From: Pteria penguin
Taxonomy: Eukaryota; Mollusca; Bivalvia; Pterioida; Pteriidae
Assembly: GCA_035048485.1 (NCBI GenBank)
Contig: CM068580.1
Location: 57,179,983 to 57,243,982 of the forward strand
Length of the DNA: 64,000 nt
Direction: 5' to 3'
The first letter of the stretch is position 1; each line of letters begins with the position of its first letter. The notes below the pieces were generated by a model, which did not search any database, had not been told where the DNA came from, and saw nothing but the letters and a program-made list of their open reading frames with translations. The translations under genes and the position numbers were made by a program. Below, in pieces: positions 1 to 37,230 of the stretch.

Positions 1-1139
1 TAGTTAAGGATTTATTTAGCTGAAAAGGTAAGTGATTTGTGCCTGTCACTCCATTTTTTAGATGCAATGACCCAATTTCTATCAGCAAAGTTTTCCCACA
101 CAAAATATGAATGGTGAAATAGAAACGGTGGTGAAGGTATGAGCCGACCGTTTCAATAGAAATTACGATTTTACTAAACACGGTCTTATCTATAATAAAT
201 CTAAATGCGAGACAAGAGAAGTAAGTGCTCTTGTCAATAAAGTTAAGGGCGGTAACGCAAGCGAGATATGACGCAATACGTAAAAAATAACCCAGTCAAA
301 CATTTGAAGACTCTGGTAAGGGGAAACTGATAGTAAGCGTAACTTACGCTTACGCCGTAAGCAAGAATGACATATTGGCCTGTGTAATTTAAAGTGATGT
401 TACTCAATTTTACACAACCGAAACATGTGACATCAATATATACGTACATGTAACCAAATGAAATTCCTGGTCTGAGGAGTATGGTGTTTCTTTTTTCTTA
501 AATCCACTGCGCAAATTTAGATGGAAAGTAAGAATTTCCAGTTCTATAAATAAACTATCGAATGCGCACGCATAAGAAGAATTAAGTTTGTCCTTTCGCA
601 ATCGGAACACTTCGTCCTTTTTTTTAAACCGTAGAGTATGACTGAGAGATAAGTGTATAAATAATACCCGATCTGATAAGTTACCGGAAAATAAAAAAGT
701 AAAAAGTAACCATTTAACATAATAAAAATTATTTAAAATATTAATTCCTACAAATTCTATTCTTACGTGCTTATGCCTCCAATAACCACCAATTTGTTCT
801 GTGTAACATATGATGTTTACATACAGACTTGTAAATATATATATATAACAGTATTTCAATGTTTTGATAAAGAATAAACTATCAAAAACTTTTCTTTAAA
901 ATAAATAATAAACATCATACATGAATTTGCTTATATCATAATGACATTATGTTTCATGTTGTTTGATGACAGCTGGTTTATTACATTTATAATCTAATTC
1001 TAATTTTATTTCATCACAAAATGCTGAAATGATACAAACATTTATGATAAAACAATGTATGCTCTTTATATTAACGATAAATGAGAAATAGTATCATATA
1101 ATTATTATATAATTATATTATCATATTGGATTGATCTCT
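1..1139. other. Intergenic, nothing recognised
   Basis: AT-rich sequence; open frames on the minus strand (243-449, 410-859) lack domain or codon signals. Confidence 0.6.
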
Positions 1140-1755
1140 TTCGGCGCGTTGAACTTTCATAATTTTGTTGGCGTCCTGGATGTCCTTGATCATCTGTGCT
1201 ATCCTTCTAAATGGTTGGTAGTCCTAGGTCCTTGGCTTCCGAAGTGGTTCCCCATTTATCGGTCGCTCTTTAACCATTGTTCAGTAACGTAGTCGGTGAA
1301 AGGTTGTAACAGGTCTGTGATGTCGTTCTCATCTCAGTCCTTGAGTGTTTGGAACCATACATTCTCTATCGCGTCTAGTGGAATGAGTGATCGGCCAGTT
1401 ACACAAATTTCTTTACTGTGTTTTTGTTCTAGTAGGGTATCTGTATTCAAGTAGTGTGTGCTCCCCTCAAGTGCATTGCGTAAAGTGAAAACAACATCCG
1501 TTCGTCTTTTTCACATGGAATGAGCCTTTCATCGCGTTGTGTGCTGCTTTCATGAAGTCTAACATGGCAGTAGTAGGAGTGAAAATTAACCCGAGGTCGA
1601 TGATCTTGACGCGTAAATGGTCCAAAACACGTGAGTAGATGATCTAGCTCTTTCCGGGAAGGACGAAGATAACAGGTGTCATGATGTTGTTGAAGAGTAC
1701 ATGAATAGTGAATATCTGGTAGTGCAGTGATGGACAGGTGTCCATAAATAACCAT
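1140..1755 (-). pseudogene. Decayed MULE-type transposase remnant
   Basis: On the minus strand, 1440 to 1140 reads a protein-like stretch including IPLDAIENVWFQTLKD, FTDYVTEQW and GPRTTNHLEG. It resembles the C-terminal part of MULE-type transposase proteins common in bivalve genomes (VWFQxLxD ... WNxYxxxGPRTTNHxEGWH). Stops interrupt it after TLKD, after KSDR and inside EG-HR, and a frameshift follows. The open stretch at 1447-1755 just upstream may be more of the same gene in another frame. Family assignment is from memory of conserved motifs. Confidence 0.5.
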
Positions 1756-2376
1756 ATGTATGATAAATGCAATAATTCACTGTGCCATCAGTCTTCGTCA
1801 TTTTGTTTTCAGAATCTCGGTAACTATACTAGGAGGCACAGAACTTGAATAATACGAAGGTAGATATTACCTAAGAGATGTTTTTGGTCACATCACATCC
1901 GAATGCACTTATCTCGATTATACAAAATATTGTATGCAACGGTCAGTATTGCATCATTAATGTGATATCCTCTCGGTGAGAAAAACGCAAAAGGGGGAAG
2001 GAAAACTTAGAAATGACACAAAGAATGCTTAACACCAGCAACATATAGAATCAAAGGTATAGAAATAGAGGCATCTAATATGAATGAACTGTTGTACAAA
2101 AGTGTAGTAGTATAATTAACGAAGATGCATGATGATATTTTCATAACATGTATGTAGGATAATGAAAATGTATCCATTTCTTGCACTGATCCACGCTGAT
2201 CATAGAGTTTTAGAAGGGTAATAGCCGAAGATATTTCCCCATCCGCGGCCTCTCTCCCCATTTATTTATCTATTTGTTCGGTAATTATCGATTACATGTA
2301 ATTTGTTTCATTCCTGTCGGATTCATGCATTTGGATTTTGTAATTATTCTTGCTGAAACCACCACTATCTTTATCT

Positions 2377-2482
2377 TGACAAACAGGAGAGGCTTTTCCA
2401 CCCGGTACATGGTCTCACCTCTGAATTTCAGGGATCCTTGAATGTCCACTGTAGTACATTGTTGTTAGTGCCATTTGAGTAT
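2377..2482 (-). repeat. R1 copy, reversed
   Basis: TGGTCTCACCTCTGAATTTC and GTACATTGTTGTTAGTGCC are the reverse complement of the R1 blocks at 59570-59660. Confidence 0.55.
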
Positions 2483-2975
2483 GAGTAACTCATAGGACAC
2501 TAGTATAGGACACTCTCGTATTTTATATTAGAATATCGTACTTCGAATTCATACTGCTCGCTATTTGAGTATTTCCCATATTTATTCACAAGTAATTTCT
2601 TTGACTCTATTTTACGAGTTTTCTCCTTATTCAAATTGTATGCGTGGATGTATACAAGTGATGGGTATCTTTTTACTTGCCTGCATATGAATGTTATTAC
2701 AATACCGTTAGAGCTGCTTGTAAACTAGGACAGAGGAAACTAGATTTCAAGTGTACTTGATCAAAGTTTTGAACTTGTTTTTTAACGTAAAGGTGAAAAA
2801 TGATATGCAGTTGTCTAGTGCACGAGAATATAGGTTATGAATGCACTCAACTGCCAACACAAGAAAGATCTTTCATTGTCAATCTCGTTCAGTGAGATTT
2901 GTCTGTTTGTGTTTGTGTAACGTCACGATATGATTATCTCACTTACATGCGGGCCGTTTGGATGAAATACATTCC

Positions 2976-2979
2976 CAAA

Positions 2980-3042
<63 letters not shown>

Positions 3043-3061
3043 AATAACCCCCCCCCCCCCC
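2976..3061. repeat. AAAT microsatellite plus poly-C
   Basis: About 70 bp of AAAT units followed by 14 C. Open frames across it are low-complexity artefacts. Confidence 0.95.
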
Positions 3062-4039
3062 AAATATAATGAATAAATAATAAAAATAACGTCAGTGCAT
3101 CGGACTCAGCAGGGAGGTATACGTGCGATCGTGTACCTTGACACTGAACTACTGTTTTATTGTCTTTTCCGAACAAGGCATCGTAAAGCTACTGATGGGA
3201 CTTGAATCCAAAACCTTTTTGTTAAGAGTCAAGCACTGCCTTCAATGCGCAACGTCGGTTCTGTTTTGTGATATGAACCTCTTCCATAATTCATTTAGCA
3301 TTCGAAGTTTGTAATTCAAGTTAATGCAATTAATTAGAAACATTTCGTCGCAGAAAAATTATTGAAGTGCGGAAAAAATCACACAATCATAACGTAAAAG
3401 TATCTATATAATCAAATTAGTGCTGAAATAACGAATTTTACGATTTCATATACATTGTATGTAGATTTCAGATATCAGAATCTGAAACTCGGGGGACTCA
3501 GAAGTCTATGTAATATTTCGTGGAAGTCTATGACGAGTTGATACTTCACACAGAGGATTTGTATGGTATTTCAAGTGTAGGTTATAGCTATTGAGTGAAA
3601 AAAAGAAAACCTGTAAAACAAGAACGACAGTAAAACATTGAAAGAAATCTCTCTGAAAAGAAAAAATTAATGAAGACAAGACTAAATTTTCAACATTGAA
3701 CATTTTAGGCTAGCAAATCATCATAGTACACCCCGAGTAAATCATATCTTTGTTATGTCTGGTGAGCAATGCTGCTGCATGACGATCACCTTGTACCTGA
3801 TGCTTTCTACTGAAATCTAAATACGCTCCTTCATTTTTTTATTTAGAATATCGATCATATTTAAACATTCCAAACGATAACAGTTTAATTAACAAGTATT
3901 CATTCCTCCCTTAATTCCGTTGTGATACGGACTTGTCTGTCTTTAAAATTATTAGATTAGGGAAAAAAAGTTACTGACTCAGCCGTATGACAGAAGTCAT
4001 CAGAGAAATATACAGTATGTAGTGTAATGGTATGGGACA

Positions 4040-4115
4040 AAACACATACACACACAGACACACAGACACACGCACACACACCTACACACACCTACACACA
4101 CCCACACACATTCAC

Positions 4116-4177
<62 letters not shown>
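4040..4177. repeat. CA-rich microsatellite
   Basis: Interrupted then pure CA repeats of about 138 bp. Confidence 0.95.
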
Positions 4178-4178
<1 letters not shown>

Positions 4179-6924
4179 TTATACGATATGGGTTACTCGG
4201 GAATCAGCATCATGCCGACGACAGTATGCCTGTATAACGATGAATAGGTCAAAATTAACCAATACCCCAAAAATAAGGAGGAATGAATGGGAATTCGTAA
4301 TGTAGAAATAATTGCAGTACAATTCACAGGGTCTGGTTTTCATAGGTCTTTCACAAAAGAATTCTTCTATTTAGTGCGCAGAGTACTCCATCTAGTCTCT
4401 CTCCTTGTGAGTGAAAACAATTTATTCCGTGTTTATAATTTAATTGCAAAATAATATGATTATCGAAAATTCTGTTTCTCTCAGGTCTGACTTTTATTTA
4501 TCGCAGATTCTGATTCCGGCTGCATAAAGATCTCCACTTGGCAAAAAAGAAAAGGTAGGTCGTTCTCGGTCACGGTGAATAAGACAATACCAATTGAATT
4601 TTGAGGCGATGGGAGGGATAATTGAACAAAACGACTGTAGTAAGTAATTACGATATTCTGTTTTATCATGTTCTGAATTTGTGTTTGTATCGTTATGCGT
4701 TATGTAGTAGTTTTGTATCGGAGCGGCAGTCACCGTCCGATTAACTTTTTGGTGTCCAACTTAAGTATTTTCAACGGAATTTAAGTTTTGCGACCTTCTG
4801 TTACCCCAATTATGCATGTATATGCTCTAAATTGTTTAATTCCCATTGCAGAGTACATAGTCATGATCAGTTGACGCACACAAAAATACACATGAATAAA
4901 AGCTGGCATTTGTGACATTCGGGTTACTTGAAATCTGTGGACGTACTGTACTGAGAATAAAGACAGATAACACTCAGTAATTTTCACAACGACTGATACC
5001 GTCATACGCAATATATTCAAAATATTGTAATAAGAGCAAGTACATACAAAGAAAGATAACTCTCAGATATGAGTTAAATAAATCCTTAACAATGTGCAAT
5101 ACAATATCATTGACACAAAAGATCAGAGCAATGTAGGTAGAGCCGAGTTATGTATTATACAAGCTTCAAAAGCTGCACATAGACATGTCGACTGTAGATA
5201 ATTGGAACGAACTCACAAAGTAAATAGCAAAAGAACTATGGCATATCACAACGTTTGGCACAATTCAATTAAGTATTAGGTAGAGGAGTATATACTTCAG
5301 TGAAAAACGATCAGTTAGATAGCGAGTAATTCGCCTTTTAAGTATGATGTTATCAAAATAACCGATGATTTTAAACAAATTACCTTGAGGAAATTAATCT
5401 AGCATCACTTTGAATTCCGGACAGAACAATATCAGTTCAACAAATCCTGATGTAACGCCTTGGTTTGGATGTGTTGAACCGTCCTACTATTGAATAGTCT
5501 TTTTATGCTTGACCCAAAGTGATAAAATTATTTTAATTATTGAAAGTATGATACGTGAATATTCTATCACATAGTGGAAACTGAATCACTGGTAAACAAG
5601 GATACAGTCAGCAGGAAGTCAAGTACTCTGGACCAAAACGTAAACATGATGTACACTTATCTTGTACACTTGAATGTAATTTCTGTCAGGAATCAAGCAT
5701 GCTATTTACTGAGCTGTAACGACTGTATTTACTGATATTAATCTCTTCAATAAATGCATTGAAATATGATCTTCGTAATTTAAGCAGATGTCATATACTT
5801 GGAAACTTATATATCTCCATAAATACAGTTTTCAAACATGCGGCATATTATTCAGTATTTACTTGTTTCAAATGTCTTCTCATTAACCAATTAGAATTCG
5901 TGATATATTTATGTTTGCATTAAAATAATATTATAAGTAAAGATACCAATGTAATGATGAAGCTTGTTTATAGTGACATCTTGACATTTAAATAAATAAA
6001 CTATTGTTCTGTCGCAGGATGAAGTAATAGAAACAAATTCTGTTTAACTTTTTATTACAGCAAAATTGTACAATGGTTAAGGTACGACGTTTCAATAAAA
6101 AACCCATAAAACACTAAAAGAAAAGATATGATGGACTGGAAAGTCATACAAGGACATCAGAATACAAAATACTGAAAATTGTCAATTACACTTTTTGTTA
6201 CATGTAAGGTTACATTCATGCTTCTAAAAATAAATTAGTAATCAGAAATACGCCATTGACACAGAAAATACATGTTATTATATTTATTCTTATAGCTATC
6301 CTATCTATTAAATTGAAACAAGTCAGTGATTTGACATAGTGGACATCTACCTTTGAAATTCATTTTATTTTTATCGCTTGTAAGAGGATCAGTCATTTAA
6401 AAATCCAGGTTTAGTAATAATACAGGGATAAAAATATAATGGACATAAAACAAATAATAAAAATTATAAAACAAAGTCAAATCTAATGTATCTAAACGTA
6501 AAATTACTACTGTTGAGTTAAAAACATATGCGGTCGGGATGTAATTCCGTGCTTCATTTTTAATACTTGTGTCGTTCTTGCGAGATTGGGACTTGCATTA
6601 CAATTCCTCTCATTTTCCAACGAATATTGTTTTCTAACTGCGTTTCCAGCGGGAAAGATTGTCCAAATATCAAATTAAAGATTTTAATTAATATCTGCCA
6701 AACAGAATATGCAAGGCCCCCAATGCCAATGATTTATATCTTTGTTACAATACAATATATCGTCTGTATAGCCCGGACCGTCGACGATGAGACTGTTTTC
6801 AGACTGGCATTATGGTAGGGTCTGACAGCTGTAGTTTACCCTCTTCCCCCTCTCTACACACCTACATAAAACTCAGCAGACAAAGGAAAAATAATGATAA
6901 TGATAATAAAAAAAGTAATAATAA

Positions 6925-6985
6925 ATAACCCCCCCCCCCCAAAAAAAAAAAAAAAAAAAAAAAAACAAATGAAAAAAAAAACCCA
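6925..6985. repeat. Poly-C / poly-A tract
   Basis: A run of C followed by about 25 A and A-rich sequence; intergenic. Confidence 0.9.
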
Positions 6986-7130
6986 AACAAGACAAAAACG
7001 TAATTAAATATAAAGACTCCCCCAGAGTTGATTTCAGAAGGGAAGTAAACAATAAATTTTCTTAAGTTACCCTTCTAGATCAATCTGATGCATTTAGTTA
7101 AATGATTTTTGCAATTAATTTGAAGAAGTA

Positions 7131-7235
7131 TTTCAGTTGTTGGTTGGTTTCATCAACTATTCATTTATATCGCGACATAGAAGTAGGAGACAACCAACCT
7201 TTCAATCATAAAGGCGATGACATAAAACATCTGAC
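7131..7235 (-). repeat. SINE body fragment
   Basis: GTTGGTTGGTTT, ATATCGCGACATAGAAG and ACAACCAACC match the body and tail of the 63790 SINE in reverse orientation. The tRNA head is not recognisable. Confidence 0.5.
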
Positions 7236-7420
7236 CAGGCTGTATGACGCAAATCACTAAGAACTAAATAAAACATGATAGTAGTAATTTATACAGAAAA
7301 TATTAAAAAAAAATATTCGATTGTACTGCACTTACGATACCGACACAGGACGATCAATGAAAATAACAAACATAATTTTATTTGTGTGGTTAAGTATATA
7401 TCGGGGTATTAAACACAAAC
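7236..7420 (+). repeat. Diverged copy of the 13372 repeat family, near gene 1 3' end
   Basis: CTGTATGACGCAAATCAC and TTCGATTGTACTGCACTTACG match the family. It lies within 500 bp downstream of the gene 1 stop, so it may be part of the 3' untranslated region. Confidence 0.45.
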
Positions 7421-7438
7421 GTAAGATAATAAAAATAA

Positions 7439-7568
7439 TAAAAATACGGATTATGGAAGTAAATTTACTAGTAAAGAGAATGTATTATCAATGCATTAAA
7501 CATAAATCAAGATAACAATAAAATCACAAAAATACGGAATATGGAAGGATAATTACTAGTAAAGAGAG
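7439..7568. repeat. Tandem duplication near gene 1 3' end
   Basis: AATACGGATTATGGAAG...ACTAGTAAAGAGA at 7442 recurs at 7531 as AATACGGAATATGGAAGG. Probably 3' untranslated or just downstream. Confidence 0.6.
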
Positions 7569-7693
7569 GATAAAGTCTGGCTGTATGCATGTAATATAAA
7601 CACATTATTATAAAACGTGCAGTGTAAATATGTGCATAGCTGTAATCTATCAAAAAATAAAGGAGCACTCAACAGTTGCAATATTCGACGGTT

Positions 7694-31399
<23,706 letters not shown>

Positions 31400-31910
31400 T
31401 GTCGCAAAACTTTCTGATATTTGTTGAACTAAAACAGAGAGATTGATTTATTCAATAGTCATTAAATGTCACAAAGAGTACAAACACAGTATCGATGTTT
31501 CCTTATTTTCTGATTTTCGGTACTTCCTCTAATTCAATAAAAATTCTCGCTTAAGGTTCATTGAAACACCAATAAAAGATAACTCTTCTTAAACCCAAAT
31601 AGAGTTATCTTTTCTTTACAGATCACATAAACGTTAAATTTTCAAACATGATATTGACTTAGATTGAAAAGCAGAAAATAAACTAATGCACAGATTAAAA
31701 GAGAGATTTGCAAAAAGTCCGTTAAATAGACATAATTATATGAAGAAGTGTTATCCAAATAATAAAAATATAGCTGTAAATGTAGATCATATATAGATCT
31801 TTAACTGCGACCCATTCCGACCCGTTTCCGATTCCGGATTTTCCCAACGTAATCAATGAAAATAAAATAGAAAATGCATTTTACAATGAACAGAAAGTAG
31901 CATATAAGTT

Positions 31911-32040
31911 TGCCGGCGCGGTGGAATTAAATTGTTTGTTATGGATCATCTGAGCATGTGAAAGTGGTGGGTTCAAATACCTTATTGGCGGATGGGTACA
32001 GAATGTTTTCTCTATCATGGTAAATTTTCTTGACTGTAAT
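31911..32040 (+). repeat. tRNA-headed SINE fragment
   Basis: GCCGGCGCGGTGGAATTAA followed about 50 bp later by GTGGGTTCAAATACC resembles the A and B boxes of a tRNA-derived SINE head. The body is degraded. Confidence 0.45.
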
Positions 32041-33169
32041 GAAAATAAGTAACAAGAAACATCAATTATCAATTTATCAATTGTAAACTAACAAAAACAA
32101 AAAACCAAAAACAAGCAAACTCTGTAAGTGAAATCTTCATATATTTATATATCAGCTGGTAAAATATGCCCATTGCAAACTTTATGTATACATTGTGGTG
32201 GTGGTTGGGGAAAGAGGGGGGGGGGGAGGGTGTTGGATGGTTGAATCAAAATTTTGTAGTGATCTTGGCCATACATATTTAGTACTTTTAGTCTAGATAT
32301 ATCATTAGTAGAGAGAAACCAGCAACATGCACACAGATGTTTTTTTATTTTTATATTCAGCTAGCCAAGTAAATCTTGATGTCAACATTAAATGAAGATT
32401 TGAGATATCAGAATCCTTTGAATTGTTATTTTCATAATCAAATACTTATTAAAATTGCTTTATTTTGTGTAAAATTGTTTCTTACAACAATGTGCAGACA
32501 GTATAATCTATAATACTGTGCATCTTTACATTATCTATGTTTTACAAATCTCAATTGGTTGTATTTGCAATGTTATTGTAGGAAAAGAAGATTAGGGGTA
32601 GTCAATGATGTTTTGTTATAACTTTGTAATCTAACGGTGTACATTTCTCTTTTTTATTTATTATAAAGATAATAATAAGTATCAAAAAATGATATAAAAT
32701 TCATCAACTTTTCATGTTTCAAAAATGCACAAAATTTCTTTTTTCCTAGCACCCAAGTGTTATTTTGAATCTCATATTATGCCCCTAGTCCATATATTAT
32801 CAGTCATATTTTCCAAATCAGTAACATCTGTGATATATATCTTATTTTTTATGAATGATATATATATCTGTGGATTAGAAATGAATTTTGATTCAAGATA
32901 AAGTCTACTTTTTGTATTAATATGAACTTTCCTATGAATAGATTGATAAATAAGAATGTAAGAGTCAATATAGGGTGGTATGTATGGAAAGCCCGTTCGT
33001 TTTCAAAATTCAGACGGTGAAATTAAATGTCTTCTTCATAAATCAATTAACTGAATGTTAAGGAATATTATATACGAAAATAGTTTACTCCTGATGTTTA
33101 GTTAAAATTCAGGTAATTTTTCATATGGTGTTTCAGTGAACCTTAAATCTTTACGGTGATCAAGATTAC

Positions 33170-33430
33170 AAATTAAAGAGGGTCAGATATTTTGTTAACT
33201 TCATTTTGTCCGGATCTAAAATTGTCAAACGTCTTCTACAACGACAATATGACCCTAAGATCATCGCTAAGACTATTGGTCTTGTATTGGGCCCTAATAG
33301 AGCCTTGTGCAGACTTTTCCTTGAGCGTTGCATACTGACTACCGGTAACAGTGCGGTTGGGATTCCTTGACGAGCCTTGTCTAAACATTTTCAAAGGAGA
33401 CATGGTCCCGAACCACGTGCCCTCTGATTG
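33170..33430 (+). pseudogene. Protein-like remnant, probably transposon-derived
   Basis: Plus strand reads KIVKRLLQRQYDPKIIAKTI and GLVLGPNRALCRLFLERCIL, then a stop, then more readable sequence. It looks like a decayed repeat-borne frame, perhaps from the retroelement whose tail lies at 34275. Confidence 0.3.
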
Positions 33431-34039
33431 TTACTCCTCACTCCTACAGATCAAGAGTATGAGCTCGCTTCCAGAGAAGCAGAGCACGGTTACCTCATGT
33501 TGATATCGCTCTATAAATTTTTGATACCATAATCTTACTCTACATTACTATTAGTGTTGATATATTTTTGAGCTCTCAACCTGATATACTGTTTGTTCCT
33601 TTTTCTCTATATGGAAGAATATTTATGAATTGATTTGTAAAAACCGATGAATTTCATCTTTCACCTTTTTACACAACATATTATTTTTCATTTTGGGAGG
33701 GGGAGACTGTGTGTTTGTGTTCTTTTAATGAGGGGGTAACTGCTCTTTTTTCTTTTATATTTTAAAACATCTAACCATTCCGCTCTGAAATACATCGATG
33801 GCATTTCATTACCTGGTCACAGTGATATAATATCGAATAAAAATATCTAAATTTATGTAATAAAGGAAGTAAATTCAATGTACTGAGCAGACGCTTATTA
33901 GGGATATCTATGATACAGCACCCCCCCCCCCCCCCCTTGGGCCTAAATTATAGGCGATCACGAAACCCTCGAAGAACCAACGTTGAGATCAGGTACTATG
34001 GAGATAAATGATAGTAATGAGGAACATAACATATACACT

Positions 34040-34140
34040 TGCACTGATTTTTTGCATCATATGTGAATTTCGACAACTTTCTGTGATGCTTGAGGTCGAA
34101 AATGTGGAAATAAAAAATTTATGATATTTGAAAAACAAAA
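34040..34140 (+). repeat. Diverged copy of the GCGCATTTCGACAA family
   Basis: GTGAATTTCGACAAC and GTGATGCTTGAGGTCGAAA match 47545-47600. It is intergenic. Confidence 0.35.
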
Positions 34141-34274
34141 TTACGACATAAACATCAATGTAAGAACCAAAGAACCCGTCTATAGACAAAGCTAAGCAAC
34201 TGGGAGATATTTCTTTGCTTAGGAAATGATTTCAAAATTTTTTCACAGGTATTGAAAGTACTTCTTCATATAAA

Positions 34275-34520
34275 AATATATATGGAATTTACACGATTTG
34301 ACTCCTTCTACTGGGTATATGTAACGAGTGTGACTAGCAAGCAGGAGATACTCACTCTACCCGGGCACCTGATCTCATTCCATCAAGGGAGTTCACATAT
34401 GCTCTTCAAGTAGACATTTTCGTTGTTTTCTATTTGGTTTTCATTTTCACTGATTATGTATGTTCTTTGTTTTCATGATTTTCGGACTTATGGTTTGGAT
34501 TTATCCATCATCTTCACATA
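34275..34520 (-). repeat. R1-related retroelement tail, second copy
   Basis: Same 245-bp unit as 23091-23333, without an RT gene directly upstream. A degraded protein-like stretch at 33170-33430 may belong to the same insertion. Confidence 0.6.
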
Positions 34521-35509
34521 CATGTATATACCGAATCAGTACGGAAGTACTAAAAACGTGGCTTGCGATACCCCCAGGAAATGTAATGATAATTATAACA
34601 ACATATAAACCTTTTTTTGAAATTGATTGTACTATGTACGCATTACGATAATCTATTAGTGACTCTCAGTACCGAAAATGGGAATCCAAAATGTAAAAGT
34701 ATTTGGAGACCAGACTTACTGCCAAACTAAAAGTAAAGAACTAATTTAAAGAGAATTTTGCCATACTAAAAGTAAGGGCTAAAGAACCGTTCTAAAGGCA
34801 ACATAAGAGAGATACATCTCGGTTATATAGTATTGTAATATGTAGTTTCAGTATGTTGTAATATTATACTACAATAATACAACTTATATTAGTTCTATGA
34901 ATATTTCTTTATAAAACAACTTTGAGTATAGCCTTAAACCCATAGCAAATCTCACTAGGACAAATCGAAAATAGTCATTGCTCAATGTAATCAATTCTTC
35001 CATTTTGCATAAAAACCACGTTATATCCATTAATCTAATGTTTTATTTATCTATTTAACCACATCAATTGAATATTGACTGTCCCAAGTTGGTTTTTTTT
35101 TTGGGATGTTTTATGTACTTATTCTTCTGAAAGTAAATGACAACGTTTGTCATACAGCTGAGTGAGATGAGATGATGTCTTCTTTCCTCCCATTTATGAC
35201 ATCATTATTAGTTATGTCGCATGCGCCTCGCCCTCTATGGGCTTTATCAACCCGACATATTTCCGTGTAAGGTCAGTAACAAACCTAATAACTGTTTTAT
35301 TTTGTCGAGGACAATTTACCGTACACACAAATGATTAGTTCCAGAACACCAACGTAGTTTATATTATGATTCTCAGTCTAGTTTTGCAAATTGTCCGCCA
35401 TTGCCGTACAAATTTTTACAACTGACTCTACACAAGAATTTGTAGGTCAGTCACATGACCAAAATCAAACATTTCCATTGGGTCAAAGTAGTCCGAGGCC
35501 AAAATAAAA

Positions 35510-35578
35510 TTGAATGTGTCATTTATGACATCATAATTGAATGTGAATTTGTCATTTATGACATCATAATTGAATGTC
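35510..35578. repeat. Tandem repeat, two units of 33 bp
   Basis: GTCATTTATGACATCATAAT at 35518 recurs at 35551 and is followed both times by TGAATGT. Confidence 0.85.
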
Positions 35579-36994
35579 TCATTTGCCCTTGGTTTGTTTT
35601 ACCTCAACTGACATCCCATTGTGAAATTAAAAAATAAGTCACGTGAGCTTCTTCTGTCCTTACCTAAAAATCCGCTGAACAAGTGCATCATTGGTTATGC
35701 AGATATCAGCTTAATTTATCAAGTATGAAAGAGAATGAGGATCTTCGCTGTGAAGTATGGAAGTATGGAATTGCTTGACCTGGTGCATGTTATTACCAGA
35801 TATGTTTCTTCGACGAGTGAGTGGATGCAAGCCGCTCAAAATGTACATTACCACATACTCTCATGAAGTCTGTGTCATACTTTCGATATCGAAAGCGGTT
35901 AACCATTTTTAAATCTAATAAGATGAAATGATCGGAACATTTGGCACTCTATACTTTGTACTTAGTGTCACCGTAGAGATGGTAATGATGGATTTCATTC
36001 GGTACTTATTACTAAAGTGAGTTTTCCGGATCTGTAAACTTTTTCCTAAAGTCCTTGAAAGTTTATAGTATATTTAATTCTGTGAAACACATGCATGAAA
36101 GTAATATGTAGATGTTTTGTATGGAAATCCAAAACATTTGTTGGTATGAAAACTTTGTTAGGTTTGGATATACAAACTTCAAAAGGTTTGCTAGAGAAAA
36201 AGGAGCCGGTGGAGATGTGCCTCTTGCATTTATTTTATGTAAAAAGACATATTTTTATGTCTTCTTATGGGCTTATTTTTAAGCTCTGCATGTCCGGTAA
36301 TATCATAAACAAAACTTTAAAACTGAGCGACAGTACTAACTGTATCTGTTGAAAAATCAGTTAACGCATTCCCTTCATCTTGAAATATGTAATTTTATAC
36401 TTTATAACTAAGTAAATATATCTAATCAACTTCACAACCAACAAAGAAGAAATATTAAGTTCAATATCACAGAAATATTATTTTACAACACTCATTCCAT
36501 ACATTTCTGTTGCTACAATAAATTGAAGGTAATGTGCGCCATACTCCCTAATCCTAAATCTTAATTTTCGCAGTAACACGAAATATGGCAGAAGTCCTCA
36601 ATTACATTTTTCCGTATCGGTACATAAGCCGGAATTCTATCTATGTTGTTACGGAATTTAGAGAGTATCCTTATAAATAACTTAAAGTGCTATTAGAATG
36701 CTGGGGTATTTTACATTTTCTTAAAATCCTAATTGTATTATTTTAAAATTCATAAAAATTACTGCTCCTTCTAATTCAGTATTTCTCTGAGGGATGTCTA
36801 AAGATATCCATTTGACCGATTTTACGGGAACACCCGAGTAAAATAAAGGCTTCCTGTACCACTTGTTGTACAACTTTTAATGTCATTATACTGTGACGTC
36901 ACAATGCAAACATTAACGTCATAATTAGAACCCAAGGAAAAGTAGCATTTGTACAACCTCTGACGTCACATATTACGGAGATTAACAACTGAAG

Positions 36995-37230
36995 ATTGAT
37001 TGATTGATTGATTTTTGTTTTACGTCACACCACGAATATTTCACGTATATGGTGACGGCATCAGCCTGATGCGGGGCATACAAATTTTGACCTTTGCAAC
37101 GGACACGACACGGGGCCTCGGTTTTTACTGTCTCATCCGAAAGACATGACACCGGCATGACCAGAGCGGAACTCGAACCCCGGCCTCCCGATCAGGAGTC
37201 CGACGCGATACCACTAGGCCACGCCGGCCT
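36995..37230 (-). mobile_element. tRNA-derived SINE, second family
   Basis: Minus orientation: tail of GATT repeats at 36995, body with GGTGACGGCATCAGCC, and tRNA-like head at the high-coordinate end with B box (GGAACTCGAACCCCGG in plus sense) and A-box side ACCACTAGGCCACGCCGG. Flanks AACAACTGA and AACGACTGA form a 9-bp duplication with one mismatch. Confidence 0.75.

Larger units (their letters stand above)
2483..7130. other. Intergenic, microsatellites only
   Basis: Holds the AAAT, CA and C/A tracts. No exon matching either RPTP gene and no other coding signal found. Confidence 0.6.

Noticed and set aside
4027..4305. Open frames with His-Thr repeats
   Set aside because: Translation of the CA microsatellite.
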